Assembly (NCBI RefSeq): GCF_029168945.1
Contig: NC_083602.1
Span: forward strand, 25,097,323 to 25,161,322
Length of the DNA stretch: 64,000 bases
Direction: 5' to 3'
Source: Cannabis sativa
Lineage: Eukaryota; Streptophyta; Magnoliopsida; Rosales; Cannabaceae
A model generated the notes under the pieces. It saw only the letters and a program-made list of their open reading frames with translations. It was not told where the DNA came from and made no database searches. The position numbers were made by a program, and so were the translations under genes. Positions 1 to 12,345 of the stretch are shown piece by piece (position 1 is the first letter of the stretch; every line of letters begins with the position of its first letter).

Positions 1-1298
1 TATATAAGAAAATATATATATTCTAAATGTATATATATAATATGAATAAATATAAAAGTATATATATAAAGAGATTATTTGAATATGAATATATATAAAT
101 AGAATAATTCTGAATAAGTATTATCTATTAATGGGTATTGAACAAATTTAACTATAAATATTAATTTTAAAAATATTAAACCATTAGATTTTGGTCCGAT
201 AGGGAATAATAAAAAAGAAATTTGAATTTCTATGCTCAACTTAGCTACTTAATTAAAAAAAATTATCAAAAACTAACTCTTTTAGTTTTTACACTATATT
301 ATATTTATATGAAAAATATTTAAGTCAAATTTAACTTTTTTTATCACTTTTTTGCCGAAAGCTTTTTTTTATTTTTTTTTCCAGCTGATGGGTCAATCCC
401 AACCCATAAAATGTAAAAAATGAGAAATTTTTCTAATTAAATAGAAAAATTAATCATAAAAACTCAAAATTTTCTAGTATTACCCATTCATGGGTAATAC
501 CCATTAAGAATGCGCCCATATTTATAGAATTTAAATCATAAACAAAAATATTCAGACACACCGTGTATACATAATATATATACAAATGAAACTCAAATAT
601 AAATCAAGACAGAGATTAAAACGGTTCTGATGCTAAGTTTTAGACAAAAAATCATATGAAAATGAAGCATATATGAACGTTATGTAAAGTGAAATAACTA
701 CAGACATATCGAAATCTTATATGCAATGAAAGGACCGAAACACGTCTACCCTTGATGTTTGAGCTTTAATCCCTGTGATAGCGTCAGTATAGGAATTCGG
801 GCTTCCTCGCTTTCTCAATTCTCTTTAGATAGAATTTTACTGTTTGCACAGAATGAGAGAAGAACTTGGGACCGAGACCCTATATTTATAGGTGAGATAC
901 TTCATGAGTATGTGCGGCACATTAATTGTGATAATATTTTGACAATTAATTCAAGAAATCAAATCGAGTAATGAATATCAAAATATGACCATATATAGAA
1001 TACAACCTAATTAATTTTAATTTTGTCCAAATTCAATAAATATAAAAATTTATTTATCTCAAAATTAATTCTTTATTTTATTCCAAAAATATTCTAATAG
1101 CACGCTTAGTTACAAATAATTACGGTAGTACAAAAAAATTCATAAACTGCCCAAACTGAATAACCCGCCAAAACCAAACCGAAAAAACCAATAAAAATTA
1201 CAAACCGAAATAACCCGAAAAAATTACAAACTGCCCAATCTGTTAATTGGGCGGGAGTTGAAAATAGGTACAACCCACCCAATTAAACCGAATAACCC
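1..1298. other. AT-rich intergenic DNA; right part is a low-complexity repeat
   Basis: No gene is supported here. The first 130 bases are TA-rich microsatellite-like sequence. Short open frames (for example 759-971) have no recognisable motif and AT-rich composition. From about 1140 the sequence repeats short motifs of the type AACCCG, AACCGAA and CTGCCCAA. Related GGTCGG/CCCGACC sequence resumes at 12346 on the far side of element A1, so A1 appears to have landed inside this older repeat. Confidence 0.6.
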
Positions 1299-2429
1299 TG
1301 AAAAATCGTGTTTTTACAAATGTCAGTTGTATATAAGAAAATATAAAAACTGTAAGCGTTTGCAGTAGCAGAAAGTGATTCTGCTACAGCAAAACAGAAC
1401 AGGCAGAATATAAAATATTTGCAGAAAAATAAATAACTTGACACAAGAGATTTATACGTGGTATCAGTGTTATCACGAACACTCCTAGTCCACGGGGCCA
1501 CGCCCAGAGAATGAAATCAATTAATAAAGTATCAAAAATTACAAAGACAATTGACTTAAACAAGTTGAGACTCCCTCTAAAGTATTGCCGCAATCCTTTG
1601 TAATCCACTTTATGAATCTGACTTCTTGAAACACCTTCAAGCCCGAACTCCCTTCGTCTTTGAAGTGTGAGTGCTTACTTCCTCCCGAAGTAAGGCTTCA
1701 ACAAGTCTTCTCCCGAAGACCAAATGCTTACTTCCTCCCGAAGTAAGGCTTTACCAAGTCTTCTCCCGAAGAACAATCTCTTGTTCAGTCAAGTAGTTCT
1801 TCACAACCTCTAGGACAGAGTAAGAACAGAAATAAACAACTAGAACCTAGATGAACAACTAGGCTCTCACAAAACAAAGAAACACTCTCTTCTCTCAGAA
1901 GATAAATGCAAAAAATGAATAATGGAAGAGGTGATTCGAATGGTTGCTCTCTAGGCTCTATTTATAGAACATAGAAACCTTAGAGGCAACCACAAGTTCG
2001 AATCTACAGTTGTACAAGAACTTTCCTAAAGAAACACGATCTGCTGCATCAGATTCGGATGCTGACGCAGCAGATCACACCAGAAACGAGAAACTTGCTA
2101 TAATCGGGTCCGATCCTCTATCAATGCTTGATTCCCTTCCAAAAACAGATTAGATATTCTGATTGTATCAAGATACAACCGAAATTAATAAGGAAAAGGC
2201 AATAATCAAAGTTTCCCTAAAAAAGACAACTTTCCAAAAGAGAATTCCTTCTCTTTTGAGAAGTTTTCAACAAAGGAAAATTCAGCTGAAAGTGCAACTT
2301 TCCAAACAAGGAAAAGAGCAACTACAATCTGAATTTATAAGGCAAGAAATCGAATATAAATGCACAACAATCTTACCATAAAAGGAAAAATTATTTTGTC
2401 AACTAACTTGCCAAAAAAAAGACTTTACA
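1299..2429 (-). repeat. A1 3' LTR
   Basis: About 1131 bp, aligning with 11220-12345 and with both A2 LTRs. On the + strand it starts TGAAAAATCG and ends GACTTTACA. It holds the complement of a TATA box (TATAAATA, 1959-1966) and of the paired stem-loop cassette at about 1655-1775. One stem arm is damaged here: GAAGAAC in place of GAAGAC. The purine tract lies immediately beyond the edge (complement TCTCCCCCTTTGG, 2431-2443). Confidence 0.93.
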
Positions 2430-3014
2430 ATCTCCCCCTTTGGCACTTTAGATGAACAAAATAATTTTTAACTCAAAGTACCTACAAGTTAAAGTTAGCA
2501 AGAACAAATAACAACTCCCTCTAAGTAACACACTCGAAATTGTAAAACAACAAAACAACATGCTAACTTTTAATCCAAATAGGTTCACAAGTACCAAACA
2601 CAACTCCCCCTGGAAAAAAGGTCCAGAGTTGATAAAAATAAATTGAATGCTCAATAAAATGCACATTAATTAAAAAATATTTTGACAACTAAATTGCCAA
2701 AAAAGGACCTAACAATCTCCCCCTTTGGCACTTTAGATAATCAAAATATTATTAATTAACAAACACCTACAAAACAAAGTTAGCGAAACAAACATAAAAA
2801 CTTCCCCTGAGAAGCACAACATTAAACCAAAATAAAAAGCTAACTTTGACCAAAGAGAAACACAAACACAAACACAAACCTCAACTCTCCCTAGATAGTT
2901 GAGTATACAATTAAAAACTCAATTACTCCCCCTTTTTGTTTATCTATACGGGCCAAAGACAAAAAGAATTGAAAATATAGAAATATGTCCAACAAAAACA
3001 AAAAGAAAGAAAAC
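2430..3014 (-). other. A1 3' non-coding region with repeated purine tracts
   Basis: In element sense this lies between ORF3 and the 3' LTR. Four GGGGGAG-type purine tracts occur, with complements near 2431, 2604, 2716 and 2924, where one is expected to prime plus-strand synthesis. Around 2670-2730 the sequence repeats the LTR edge plus purine tract seen at 2385-2455: TTGCCAAAAAA, a run ending in ACAATCTCCCCC, then TTTGGCACTTTAGAT. This suggests an old duplication of the LTR start. No coding potential was seen. Confidence 0.7.
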
Positions 3015-3179
3015 TTATGCTCCATAAAGCTTGATCAATGAGGACAGCTGCTTGGACATCTCTTGCTGAACCTCCACCATGGCAGCAAGACGATTGGAGC
3101 AGCAAAAGGAGCAATTGAGGAGGCTTGTTCGAATTACACCATTTTTTTTTGGATGCCCTAGGTTCTTAGTTTTAGCCAT
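3015..3179 (-). pseudogene. A1 third ORF, internally deleted remnant (54 aa)
   Basis: The ATG at 3179 starts MAKTKNLGH, matching the start of the A2 third ORF (MVRTKNLGH at 56046). The frame ends with RLAAMVEVQQEMSKQLSSL, which matches the C-terminal coiled coil of the A2 protein. The roughly 1.3 kb between these ends in A2 is missing here, so the whole central domain is lost. What remains is a 54-residue frame joining the two termini. It is probably not functional, although the frame is open from ATG to stop. A TATA box lies about 100 bp upstream. Confidence 0.75.
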
Positions 3180-3277
3180 GAATTCCTGAAAGTAAGAATG
3201 AGAAACAAAGAAGCAAGAACACAGAGAAATAGGAATTGGGTAGCTAGGTATGAAAATAAAAGACAAAGGAAGTTGGT

Positions 3278-3285
3278 TTATATAA
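3278..3285 (-). promoter_or_regulatory. Internal TATA box upstream of A1 ORF3
   Basis: On the minus strand this reads TATATAAA followed by CCAA, about 100 nt before the ORF3 ATG at 3179. The same box and following bases occur at the equivalent place in A2 (55948-55955). Its conservation in a decayed copy suggests an ancestral internal promoter. Activity is inferred. Confidence 0.5.
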
Positions 3286-3639
3286 TCATGTGAGAGAGGA
3301 TCAAAAGAGGAAACCAACTTAAAAAGAGAAATTACCAGCCCAAGAACACAAAAGGAAACCGCCCCACTATCTTGCAAAAAAAATTCCTCCTTTCCCTTTT
3401 TTTTAAAAAAAAAAATAAAGGGAAACTAGAAATACCAATATTATTTCCAAAAATATCCTATTTAAGTCAACCTTTCAAGATTAAAACACATTACCATATA
3501 AGAGATCAATTTTTAAATAGAAACATATCAAAATAAATCAAGAAAGAATAAATATTGATACTTACCAATTAAGCACAAAGTTCCTTTAGCCCATGAATCA
3601 AGTCACCAACTCCTCCCTCTCTTTATATATTTTTTTTAT

Positions 3640-4367
3640 TTTTTAATTTTAAAGAACCGAAAATAAAATACAATGTGTTCAATAAATATATGAGATTCTA
3701 AACAAGCAATTTAATCAAATATCATTGAAAATTGACAAAAAAAAAATACATGTTATGCTTTTAAAGAAAATAACTAATTAGTATCTCAGGAAAAAATCAT
3801 ACTTAATTGATGTTGAGGAAAAAGATATGCATGTTACTAAAAATTGTGAACCAGGATTATCAATTTAATTTAGTAGAGGAGACTTACAAATTTGAACACA
3901 CTTGTCAGACATAAGTGTGTGCAGTGAAAATAGGATCATTGTCCTTGGCAAGATTTTTCATTTTCGCCTTTTTCAATTTGATCCCGCAACTGGATGCTAT
4001 CACACCATACTGAAGGTAGCCCTTTTCTATGGTAGTGCATCCTCATCATAGTTGCTAATTACAATATTCCAGCTTACTCAAAAGATGACTTTCACACCTC
4101 AGTATGGGTAGCTCTATTCCAAATAGGGGCCCGACAAGTCCGAAACAAAATTGCTCAACTCTGTATAAGTACATTAGTTAATCCTAGACACAAATAAAGA
4201 GTAATATGAACTTTTTAACATAACATCACAAAGTATGATAAGAATGAGATCCTAACTAATTATAATCCAAAAGCATAAACATGATTTGTCAAAATACAAT
4301 GAAAGAAGATTAAAAGCTAGAGAAGAATCACATAACAATCTTGTACAAAAATATGAACAAGAGAGAT
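3640..4367 (-). other. A1 spacer between pol and ORF3
   Basis: Non-coding, aligning with A2 about 54882-55660. It contains the complement of the inverted 11-mer pair described for A2 (here about 3990-4115, with a substitution in one arm), inside the conserved stretch around GGATGC and GGTAGC. The remaining sequence down to 3180 is AT-rich and also matches A2. No gene was seen. Confidence 0.6.
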
Positions 4368-7300
4368 TTAAACAATGCAAACTCCCAAAGACTTTCTGAG
4401 GGAGTCAAAGCGACTTGAATCTAGGGCCTTTGTGAAAATATCAGCTAATTGTTTTTCAGTATCAACATATTCTAATTGCAAGGATTTATTTTCAACAAGT
4501 TCCCTGATAAAGTGATGCCTTATATCAACGTGCTTTGTTCTAGAATGTTGAACAGGATTTTTGGAAATATTTATGGCACTAGTGTTATCACAAAAGATAG
4601 TCAAAACACCCAATTCAAATCCATAATCAATCAACATTTGTTTCAACCATAACAGTTGAGTACAACAACTGCCAGCAGCTATGTACTCAGCTTCGGCAGT
4701 GGACAAGGAAATGGAATTTTGTTTCTTGCTATGCCACGATACTAGATTATTCCCAAGAAAGAAACAACCTCCACTTGTGCTCTTTCGATCATCAGCATTG
4801 CCTGCCCAATCTGCATCACTAAAACAAGCAAGATTAGAATTAGTATCTTTCGAGTACCAAATTCCATAATCAAGAGTGTTATTAACATATCGAATAATCC
4901 TTTTTACAGCTGATACATGAGATTCCATAGGATTACTTTGATATCTAGCACAAACTCCCACACTGTAACAAATATCAGGACGACTAGCGCTAAATACAAG
5001 AGACTTCCAATCATGCTACGATAAAGTGTAGTGTTTACCTTTACTCCATTCTCATCTTTTGTCAATTTCAATGTGGTGCTCATTGGAGTACTTACCTGCT
5101 TTGCCGATTCAAGACCAAATTTCTTGACAAGGTTCTTAGCATACTTACTTTGAGATATAAATATACCTCCTTCCATTTGTCTCACTTGAAGACCCAAAAA
5201 GAAAGTAAGCTCACCAACCATGCTCATTTCAAATTCATTCTTCATTTAATCAACAAAAACCTGCACTTCATGGTTAGATGTAGAACCAAAAATTATATCA
5301 TCAACATAAATTTGAGCAATGATAAAATCAGATTTTATATGCTTGATGAAAAGAGTTTTATCAACACTACCTCTTTGATAATCATGAGAAAGTAAAAATT
5401 GAGTCAACCTTTCATACCAAGCTCGTGGGGCTTGTTTCAGACCATACAAAGCTTTTTCAAGTTTGTACACATGGTCTGGAAATTGAGGATCTTCAAATCC
5501 TTTTGGTTGCTCAACATAAACTTCCTCACTTAAAATACCATTGAGAAAGGCAGATTTTACATCCATTTGAAACAATTTAATATCCAAAATGCATGCAATA
5601 CACAAAAGTAAACGAATTGATTCTAATCTTGCAACAGGAGCAAAAGTGTCATCAAAATCAATTCCTTCAACCTATGTGTATCCTTGCGCCACCAATCTGG
5701 CCTTGTTTCTCACAATTGTACCGAACTCATCACTTTTATTTTTAAAAATCCACTTTGTTCCAATTATATTTATACCTTTTGGTCTTCGAACCAAAATCCA
5801 TACCTTGTTGCGAACAAATTGGTTGAGTTCCTCTTGCATTGCGTTGAGCCATTCCTCAAAGTTCATGGCTTCCTTCACATTTTTCGGTTCATATTGAGAA
5901 ACAAAACAAAGAAAGATGATCAGATTAACATACCTTCTGCGAGTTACCATGCTTTCTTCAAGATTTCCAAGAATGAGATCTTTTGGATGATTCAATTTGA
6001 CTCTGGTGCTTGGTTCTTTCTGGATAGAGTCAGTGATGATGTTTGGATGAGTCAAGATAGACGGTTCTGTTTCTCCTGTCTCAGTTGCAACAGCAGATTC
6101 ATCATTTGCAACATCAGAAATGGGTTGTGCTGCATCAGGATCTGCTTTTGCTGCTTCCGGAGGAGCATCCATGAGACTATCTATCTTGGCTTCTGTGGAA
6201 AACTCTGAAAAATCTTTAAAATCATCAACAACCACATTAGCTGATTCCAAAACAGTTTGAGTTCTCATGTTATAAACTGTTAGGTTTTATGCCCTAAATA
6301 AAACTCTTTACAATCTGATTAGTTATCAATATAAGAAATTTGAAGTGATTGATGTTTGCATGAATTTTACATGCTAATGGTTTAATATGTTTAATATGTT
6401 TATTACATTCATACACACAAAATCAGTTAAATCCAGATCATATGTTTATTCACAATTACAGTATCGTCAACACAGTGGAATGTGATTGTGATCATATGAA
6501 TCAAAAGTTTTGGTCCCTGTTTCATCAGTGTTATTGGATTTACACTAATGTGATAATCAGCGATGATGTGTACTTACACTTGGAGTAAGTGTTATGTTCT
6601 TTCCAGGACATTAGTATAGTATACTAGTTTCGAATGTATGGAGTATACATTGGACTGGACCGATATTGCAACTAAGTTAAGATATTACAAACTTACCGTT
6701 ATACATATCTTTCCAAGTCAATATCAGTAGTTGATCTTAAGATTGAAAAGAATCTAAATCCTGATATGCTTGGGCTCAACTCAGGAGTGCTATTCATGTT
6801 CTTTGATTTATTAGTTAAGCCTACTTTGGGTCGTGGTGATACGTATATTTTGGGAACATGATAGTATGATTGAGTGGGAGTGCTGAACATAAATATGGAA
6901 TCTATAGCTTCTACTGGTGTATAGAAGTTAAGTGATGATTCCCTTCGAGCTTAGCAAATAGAAGTAAATGGATGAGCTCTTGTTTAACTGACTAATTATT
7001 AGATCACTAAACACCATTTACAGGTAGCTAAGTGTTTTAAGGGGCAAAATACATTGAGGGGTGAGAACGGTAAAGAAATCCCATCTCGATGTAAATCATC
7101 TATATAGAGGATCTTTAAATCACAATAAGATTATAACAATGGTTAAATGAGATAGTATATTGGTATCGTGAAACATACAATATGCTCTATATAAGTCTGA
7201 GAGTGCAATTCTAAGTTCTAAGAGTGGATTCAACGAAGAATTAATAAGTAAGAATTTACTTGGTAAATTTGGTTCACTTATTGGAAGCTCAAACATATAG

Positions 7301-10300
7301 ATCCATGGTCCCCATTCTAGTTGAGAACATTCTCGCTTGTAAGACTCATTAATTGATTCGTGATTGATCAATTATAATTCTAAAGTTAGACTATGTCTGA
7401 TTTTATGAATTTTCACTAAGCAGGGGTGAAATTGTAAGGAAAAGAGTTTTCTAGGTTTATTTATTTATTAATAGACTTTATATGTCTGATTAATAATTAA
7501 ATTAAATGACAATATTATTCAATAATGTATTTTAATTATTAAATAATTAGTTTTGGCATTTAAAAGGTTAGAATTAGAAAATTGGCATTTTTGAGAAAAT
7601 AGAGATAAAATTTGATAAAATTGCAAAATTAAGTGGGGCCCATTACAACACCTATGGCCGGCCACTTATAAGGCTTTTTCAAATTATTATTTTCATTATT
7701 TTAATGCCAAATAATTCTAAACTTAAACCTAGTAAGTTGCCTATAAATAGAAAGTGATGGCTCAGTCAAAATACAAGTTTTCAATAAGCCTTTCTGACAG
7801 AAATTTCTCTCTTCAGAAAACTGAGCCTTCCTCACTCTCTACCTTGGCCGAAACCTCTCTCCCTCTTTTCCTTCATCTTTTTCGTGACCCTAGTGAAAGA
7901 GTAAGTGCCCACACACAAGAAGCGCAACTCAATCATAGATTGGAAGACTCGTGAAGGATCAAAGCTTGAAGAAGAAGGAGATTCGGCTCGCATCTTGATT
8001 ATACTCTGCTACAGAAAGGAATCAAGGGTTAGAGATCTGAGTGGAAGGAGACATTTATTCCGCTGCATCAATGTAAGGTTTTCTTAACTTTATATGCGTT
8101 TATTTTATCGTTTTTAGAAAGTTCATATTTAGGATGTTAATAAACATACTTGTGAGTAGATCTAAGATCCTGGTAAAATAATTCCCAACAATAAACACGA
8201 TAAGCTCTACTGTTTAAGGAATATCCAATAAACACACCAACATCACTTTTAGCATCAAATTCACCAATATGCTCACGATCTCTATAAACATAACACACAC
8301 ATCCAAAAACATGAAAATAACTTACATTGGGGCGTTTACCTTTCCCGCATTTCATAAGATGTTTTTGAGGTACTGACGAATAAACACTCGTTTATTATAT
8401 AGCAAGCCGTGTTAATTGCTTCAAATTTCATAGGCGCTTTGTCAACTTCTTGCTATTTAACATCACCCTTGCCATTTCCTTCAATGTTCGATTCTTCCTC
8501 TCAACAACTCCATTTTGTTGAGGAGTTTTGGGAGCAGAAAATTCATGAGTTATACCTGTAGACTTGCAAAAATCATCATACACAGAATTTTCAAACTCCT
8601 TACCATGATCACTTCAAATTCGAATAATTTTTCCAATATTACAACCTTTCTCAACTCTTAATCTCAAACAAAGAGTTTTAAAGGCATCAAAAGTGTCAGA
8701 CTTTTCTCTTAAGAAATCTACCCAAGTAAAATGAGAGAAATCATCAACACAAACAAAGATATATCGTTTACCATTCAAACTTTCAACTTGGATTGGACCC
8801 ATAAGATCCATGTGAAGCAATTCCAATACTTTTGAGGTATTGATATCAGACACAGGCTTGTGAGTTGATTTTTAATTGCTTCCCAAGTTGACACGGTTCA
8901 CACTTACCAACACTTTCCTTACCAAGCTTGGGAAGTCCTCGAACAATACCTGCATTTGACAATTTTTTTCAGGTTTTTATAATTAATATGCCCAAGCTTG
9001 GCATGCCACAAATCTGTGGTGTTGTTGATAGCTAAATGACAAGTAAACACAGGGGTTAGAGTGTAACAGTTATCATTGGATCGAAATCCTTGCAAGATAC
9101 ATTCATTATCATCATTAAGAACATAACAATGATCACTATCAAATGAAACAGTAAACCCTTGGTCACAAATTTGACTAATGCTAAGTAAATTAGCCCTCAG
9201 TCCTTCAACTAACATCACATTTTTCGCCCAGTAACCCTTCAAAATTTAGAGTTCCCATACCAACAACTTTTCCAGATAAGCCATTACCAAAAGTGACTTC
9301 TCCACATTGCATAGGCCGAATGTTAGTCAAAAAGTCCTTGTCACCTGTCATATGTCTAGAACAACCACTGTCAAAATACCACATTTGAGATGCAAACAGC
9401 TTTATCGTAAAAACCAAATAGACAATTTTTTTTTCACCCATATTTGTTTCAAACCTTTATGTTTCTTTTGAGATTTTTCCAAATTATCAAAATAATTTGT
9501 TTTAAACAGATTTTTCAACGTGAAATATTTAGGTCTGATATATCCTTTTCTACCACAAAAATGACAAGTAGGAACAAATCTTCTTACCTGAGATCTTTAC
9601 TCTTTTCGAAAATTCTGGAGATTTTGCAACATCAGAAACAACTCTTGCTACAACAGGCTGTGAAACTGTTGCAGCAGACTTTGTAGCCTCAGAGTGGTTC
9701 GTTGGAACACTAGATTTTACAAACTTCGTGACTCCAGAACTTTCCATCCCCTTTGATCCAATGCCTGCAAAACCTCTTTGACATGCATTCTGAGCTTTTT
9801 CAAAAATAGAAGATCCAGGGTTAAGCATTTGAACATTTTTCTTAAAATTTTCAAGTTCCTTTTTTAAGAGAGTGTTTTTTTCATCTTTATCACAAACACT
9901 TGTCTCATACTCTTTTATTTTCAATTCACACATTTCAATTTGATGAGACAATTTTTTATTCAATTTATTCAACTCTCTATTTTCAGAAGCAACCTGAATC
10001 CATTTTTCATACATGACTTTGTATGATTCAGCAAGAGACTCTTCATAGATTTCAGACTCATCTGAATCTGATTCCTCTTGATCGGTGGTATTATTCAAAC
10101 ATACCAATCTAGGTTTCACCTGTGAATCACACAACACATTAGTCATAACAAAAGTTGTGGCAAAATTTTCAGAATTATCTTCATCACTTTCGGTTTCATC
10201 ATCACTCCAAGTGACATTGAAACTTTTCTAATTCTTTTTCAAGGTGTTTGCACACTCAGCTTGAATATGCCCAAAACCTTCACATTCCCTGCACTGAATT

Positions 10301-11160
10301 CCCTTTTTGTTAGAGACAGATGGTTTAATAAAAGTATTACCTTTTGAACCTTTCGAAATATTCTTTTTATTGCCCATCTTTTTCATATATTTCTGAAAAT
10401 TCTTAGTTAATAAAGCAATCTCATCATCACATTCACTATCAGAATTTTCATTGTCAACAACTTTCAAAGCAATACTTTTACCTTTATCAGCAATGGATTG
10501 GGTTTGTCCTTTTGTTTAATCTGTTGATTTAATTCAAAAGTACGTAAGGAACCCATCAATTCCTCCACCTTCATTGTGCTAAAATCTTTAGCTTCCTCCA
10601 TTGCCAAAAGTTTAGTATCGAACCTTTCTGGAAGTACTCTAACAATTTTTCTCATAAGAACAGAGTCATCAAGCTTTTCACCATGAGCAAAATATTCATT
10701 AGCAATATCAGATAATTTTTCATAGAATTCAGTTAAGGTTTCATTATCAGACATTGTAAGCTCATCAAATTTAGTTTGAAGCATGATAAATCTAGATCTC
10801 TTCACATCAGAAGTTCCCTCAAACTGAGTTTGAAGGATCTCCCAAGCTTCCTTAGCAGAAACACAAGATGATATAAGTTTAATGTAACCTTCACCTACAC
10901 CGTTAAAGATAGCATGCAAGGCTTTGCTATTGTAGGCGTAAAGTTTATCATCTTCAATGTACCATTCTAGTCGTATTTTATAGTAGTATTACCCGAAGAA
11001 TCCGTCTCAACCGGAAGAGACCAACCCGATGTAACCATTCTCCAAGCTTTCTCATCTCGAGATTTGATGAAGGCCCTCATTCTAACTTTCCAATAAGGAT
11101 AGTTAGAGTCATTAAGCAACGGTGGTCTGTAAATAGAACTTCCTTCGCAAAAAATGACAT
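4368..11160 (-). pseudogene. A1 gag-pol pseudogene (Copia), split by solo LTR D1
   Basis: Reading leftward from the gag ATG at 11160, fragments follow the family order. UBN2-type gag (about 10464-10919); CCHC knuckle CRECEGFGH (about 10270); protease motif DSGCSRHM (about 9370); HHCC and DDE integrase pieces (8137-9240); then solo LTR D1 at 6278-8190. After D1 come the integrase C-terminal region (5672-6268), RT with [12 protein letters not shown] and YVDD (4904-5605) and RNase H with DADWAG and STAEAEY (4368-4961). Premature stops and frameshifts separate these blocks, so no polyprotein can be made. Intact A2 equivalents confirm the order. Confidence 0.92.
6278..8190 (+). repeat. D1: solo LTR (family D) inside A1 pol
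   Basis: 1913 bp beginning TGTTAGGTTTTATGCCC and ending CCCAACA, with no internal region. It is flanked by ATAAAC on both sides (6272-6277 and 8191-8196), and the A2 sequence confirms a single ATAAAC in the empty site. A TATA box (CTATAAATAG, about 7740-7750) lies near the 3' part, giving plus orientation. The short frames after it (7754-8087) are leader sequence rather than genes. Homologous copies: D2 (19612-21490), D3 (26947-28842) and D4 (39856-40194). The parent family is unknown. Confidence 0.88.
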
Positions 11161-11219
11161 TTTAACACAAAAACGTTATAGACCACAATAAGAGTTTAAT
11201 GTCCCGCTCTGATACCAAT

Positions 11220-12345
11220 TGAAAAACCGTGTTTTTGCAAATGTCAGTTGTATATAAGAAAATATAAAAACTCTAAGCGTTTGCAGTAGCACAAAGTGAT
11301 TCTGCTACAACAAAACAGAACAGGCAGAATATAAAATATTTGCAAAAAAATAAATAACTTGACACAAGAGATTTATACGTGGTATCAGTGTTCTCACGAA
11401 CACTCCTAAATTCACGGGGCCACACCTGCAGAATGAAATCAATTAATAAAGTATCAAAAATTACAAAGACAATTGACTTAAACAAGTTTAGACTCCTCTA
11501 AAGTATTGCCGCAATCCTTTGTAATCCACTTTATGAATCCGACTTGAAACACCTTCAAGCCCGAACTCCCTTCGTCTTTGAAGTGTGAGTGCTTACTTCC
11601 TCCCGAAGTAAGGCTTCAACAAGTCTTCTCCCGAAGACCAAATGCTTACTTCCTCCCGAAGTAAGGCTTTACCAAGTCTTCTCCCGAAGACCAATCTCTT
11701 GTTCAGTCAAGTAGTTCTTCACAACCTCTGTGACGCAGTAAGAACGTAAATAAACAACAAGAACCTAGATGAACAACTGTGCTCTCAAAAAACAAAGAAA
11801 CACTCTCTTCTCTCGAAGATAAATGCAAAAATGAATAATGGAAGAGGTGATTCGAATGGTTGCTCTCTAGGCTCTATTTATAGAACAAAGAAACCTTAGA
11901 GGCAACCACAAGTTCGAATCTACAGCTGTACAAGAACTTTCCTAAAGAAACACGATCTGCTACATCGTATCTCGGATGCTGACGCAGCAGATCACACCAG
12001 AAACGGGAAACTTGCTATAATCGGGTCCGATCCTCTATCAATGCTTGATTCCCTTCCAAAAACAGATTATATATTCTGACTGTATCAAGATACAACCGAA
12101 ATTAATAAGGAAAAGGCAATAATCAAAGTTTCCCTAAAAAAGACAACTTTCCAAAAGAGAATTCCTTCTCTTTTGAGAAGTTTTCAACAAAGGAAAGTTC
12201 AGCTGAAAGTGCAACTTTCCAAACAAGGAAAAGAGCAACTACAATCCGAATTTATAAGGCGAGAAATCGAATATGAATGCACAACAATCTTACCATAAAA
12301 GGAAAAATTATTTTGTCAACTAACTTGCCAAAAAAAGACTTTACA
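11220..12345 (-). repeat. A1 5' LTR
   Basis: About 1126 bp. Inner edge TGAAAAACCGTG at 11220, adjacent to the PBS complement (GATACCAAT) at about 11211-11219; outer edge ACTTTACA at 12345, followed by the AACCC duplication. TATA complement at 11876-11883. The stem-loop cassette (about 11585-11690) has both arm types intact. Its transcription would run leftward, away from ZDS. Confidence 0.93.

Larger units (their letters stand above)
1299..12345 (-). mobile_element. Element A1: degenerate Ty1/Copia (SIRE/Maximus-like) LTR retrotransposon
   Basis: This is a complete but decayed element in minus orientation. It is bounded by two LTRs of about 1.13 kb (TG...CA) and flanked by perfect 5-bp duplications AACCC at 1294-1298 and 12346-12350. 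Order in element sense: 5' LTR 11220-12345, Met-tRNA type PBS (TTGGTATCAGAGC, complement near 11207-11219), gag, protease, integrase, RT, RNase H, a roughly 1.1-kb spacer, a shrunken third ORF, several purine tracts, and 3' LTR 1299-2429. The coding region has many stops and frameshifts and is split by solo LTR D1 (6278-8190). The two LTRs differ at roughly a score of sites by eye, so it is clearly older than its relative A2 at 48816-59061, to which it aligns over almost its whole length. Confidence 0.95.

Noticed and set aside
759..971. 70-aa frame in the left intergenic region
   Set aside because: No recognisable motif, no splice context and AT-rich surroundings.
1640..1780. CRISPR-like regular repeats
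   Set aside because: These are the two-unit stem-loop cassette of the A LTR in a plant genome; there are only two units and no spacers or cas genes.
1920..2010. tRNA-like GATTCGAAT/GTTCGAATC boxes in A LTRs
   Set aside because: B-box resemblance only; no cloverleaf or A box at a suitable distance.
7754..8087. Small proteins in solo LTR D1 (and equivalents in D2 and D3)
   Set aside because: They lie after the LTR TATA box in the leader, and the frames are not kept between copies.
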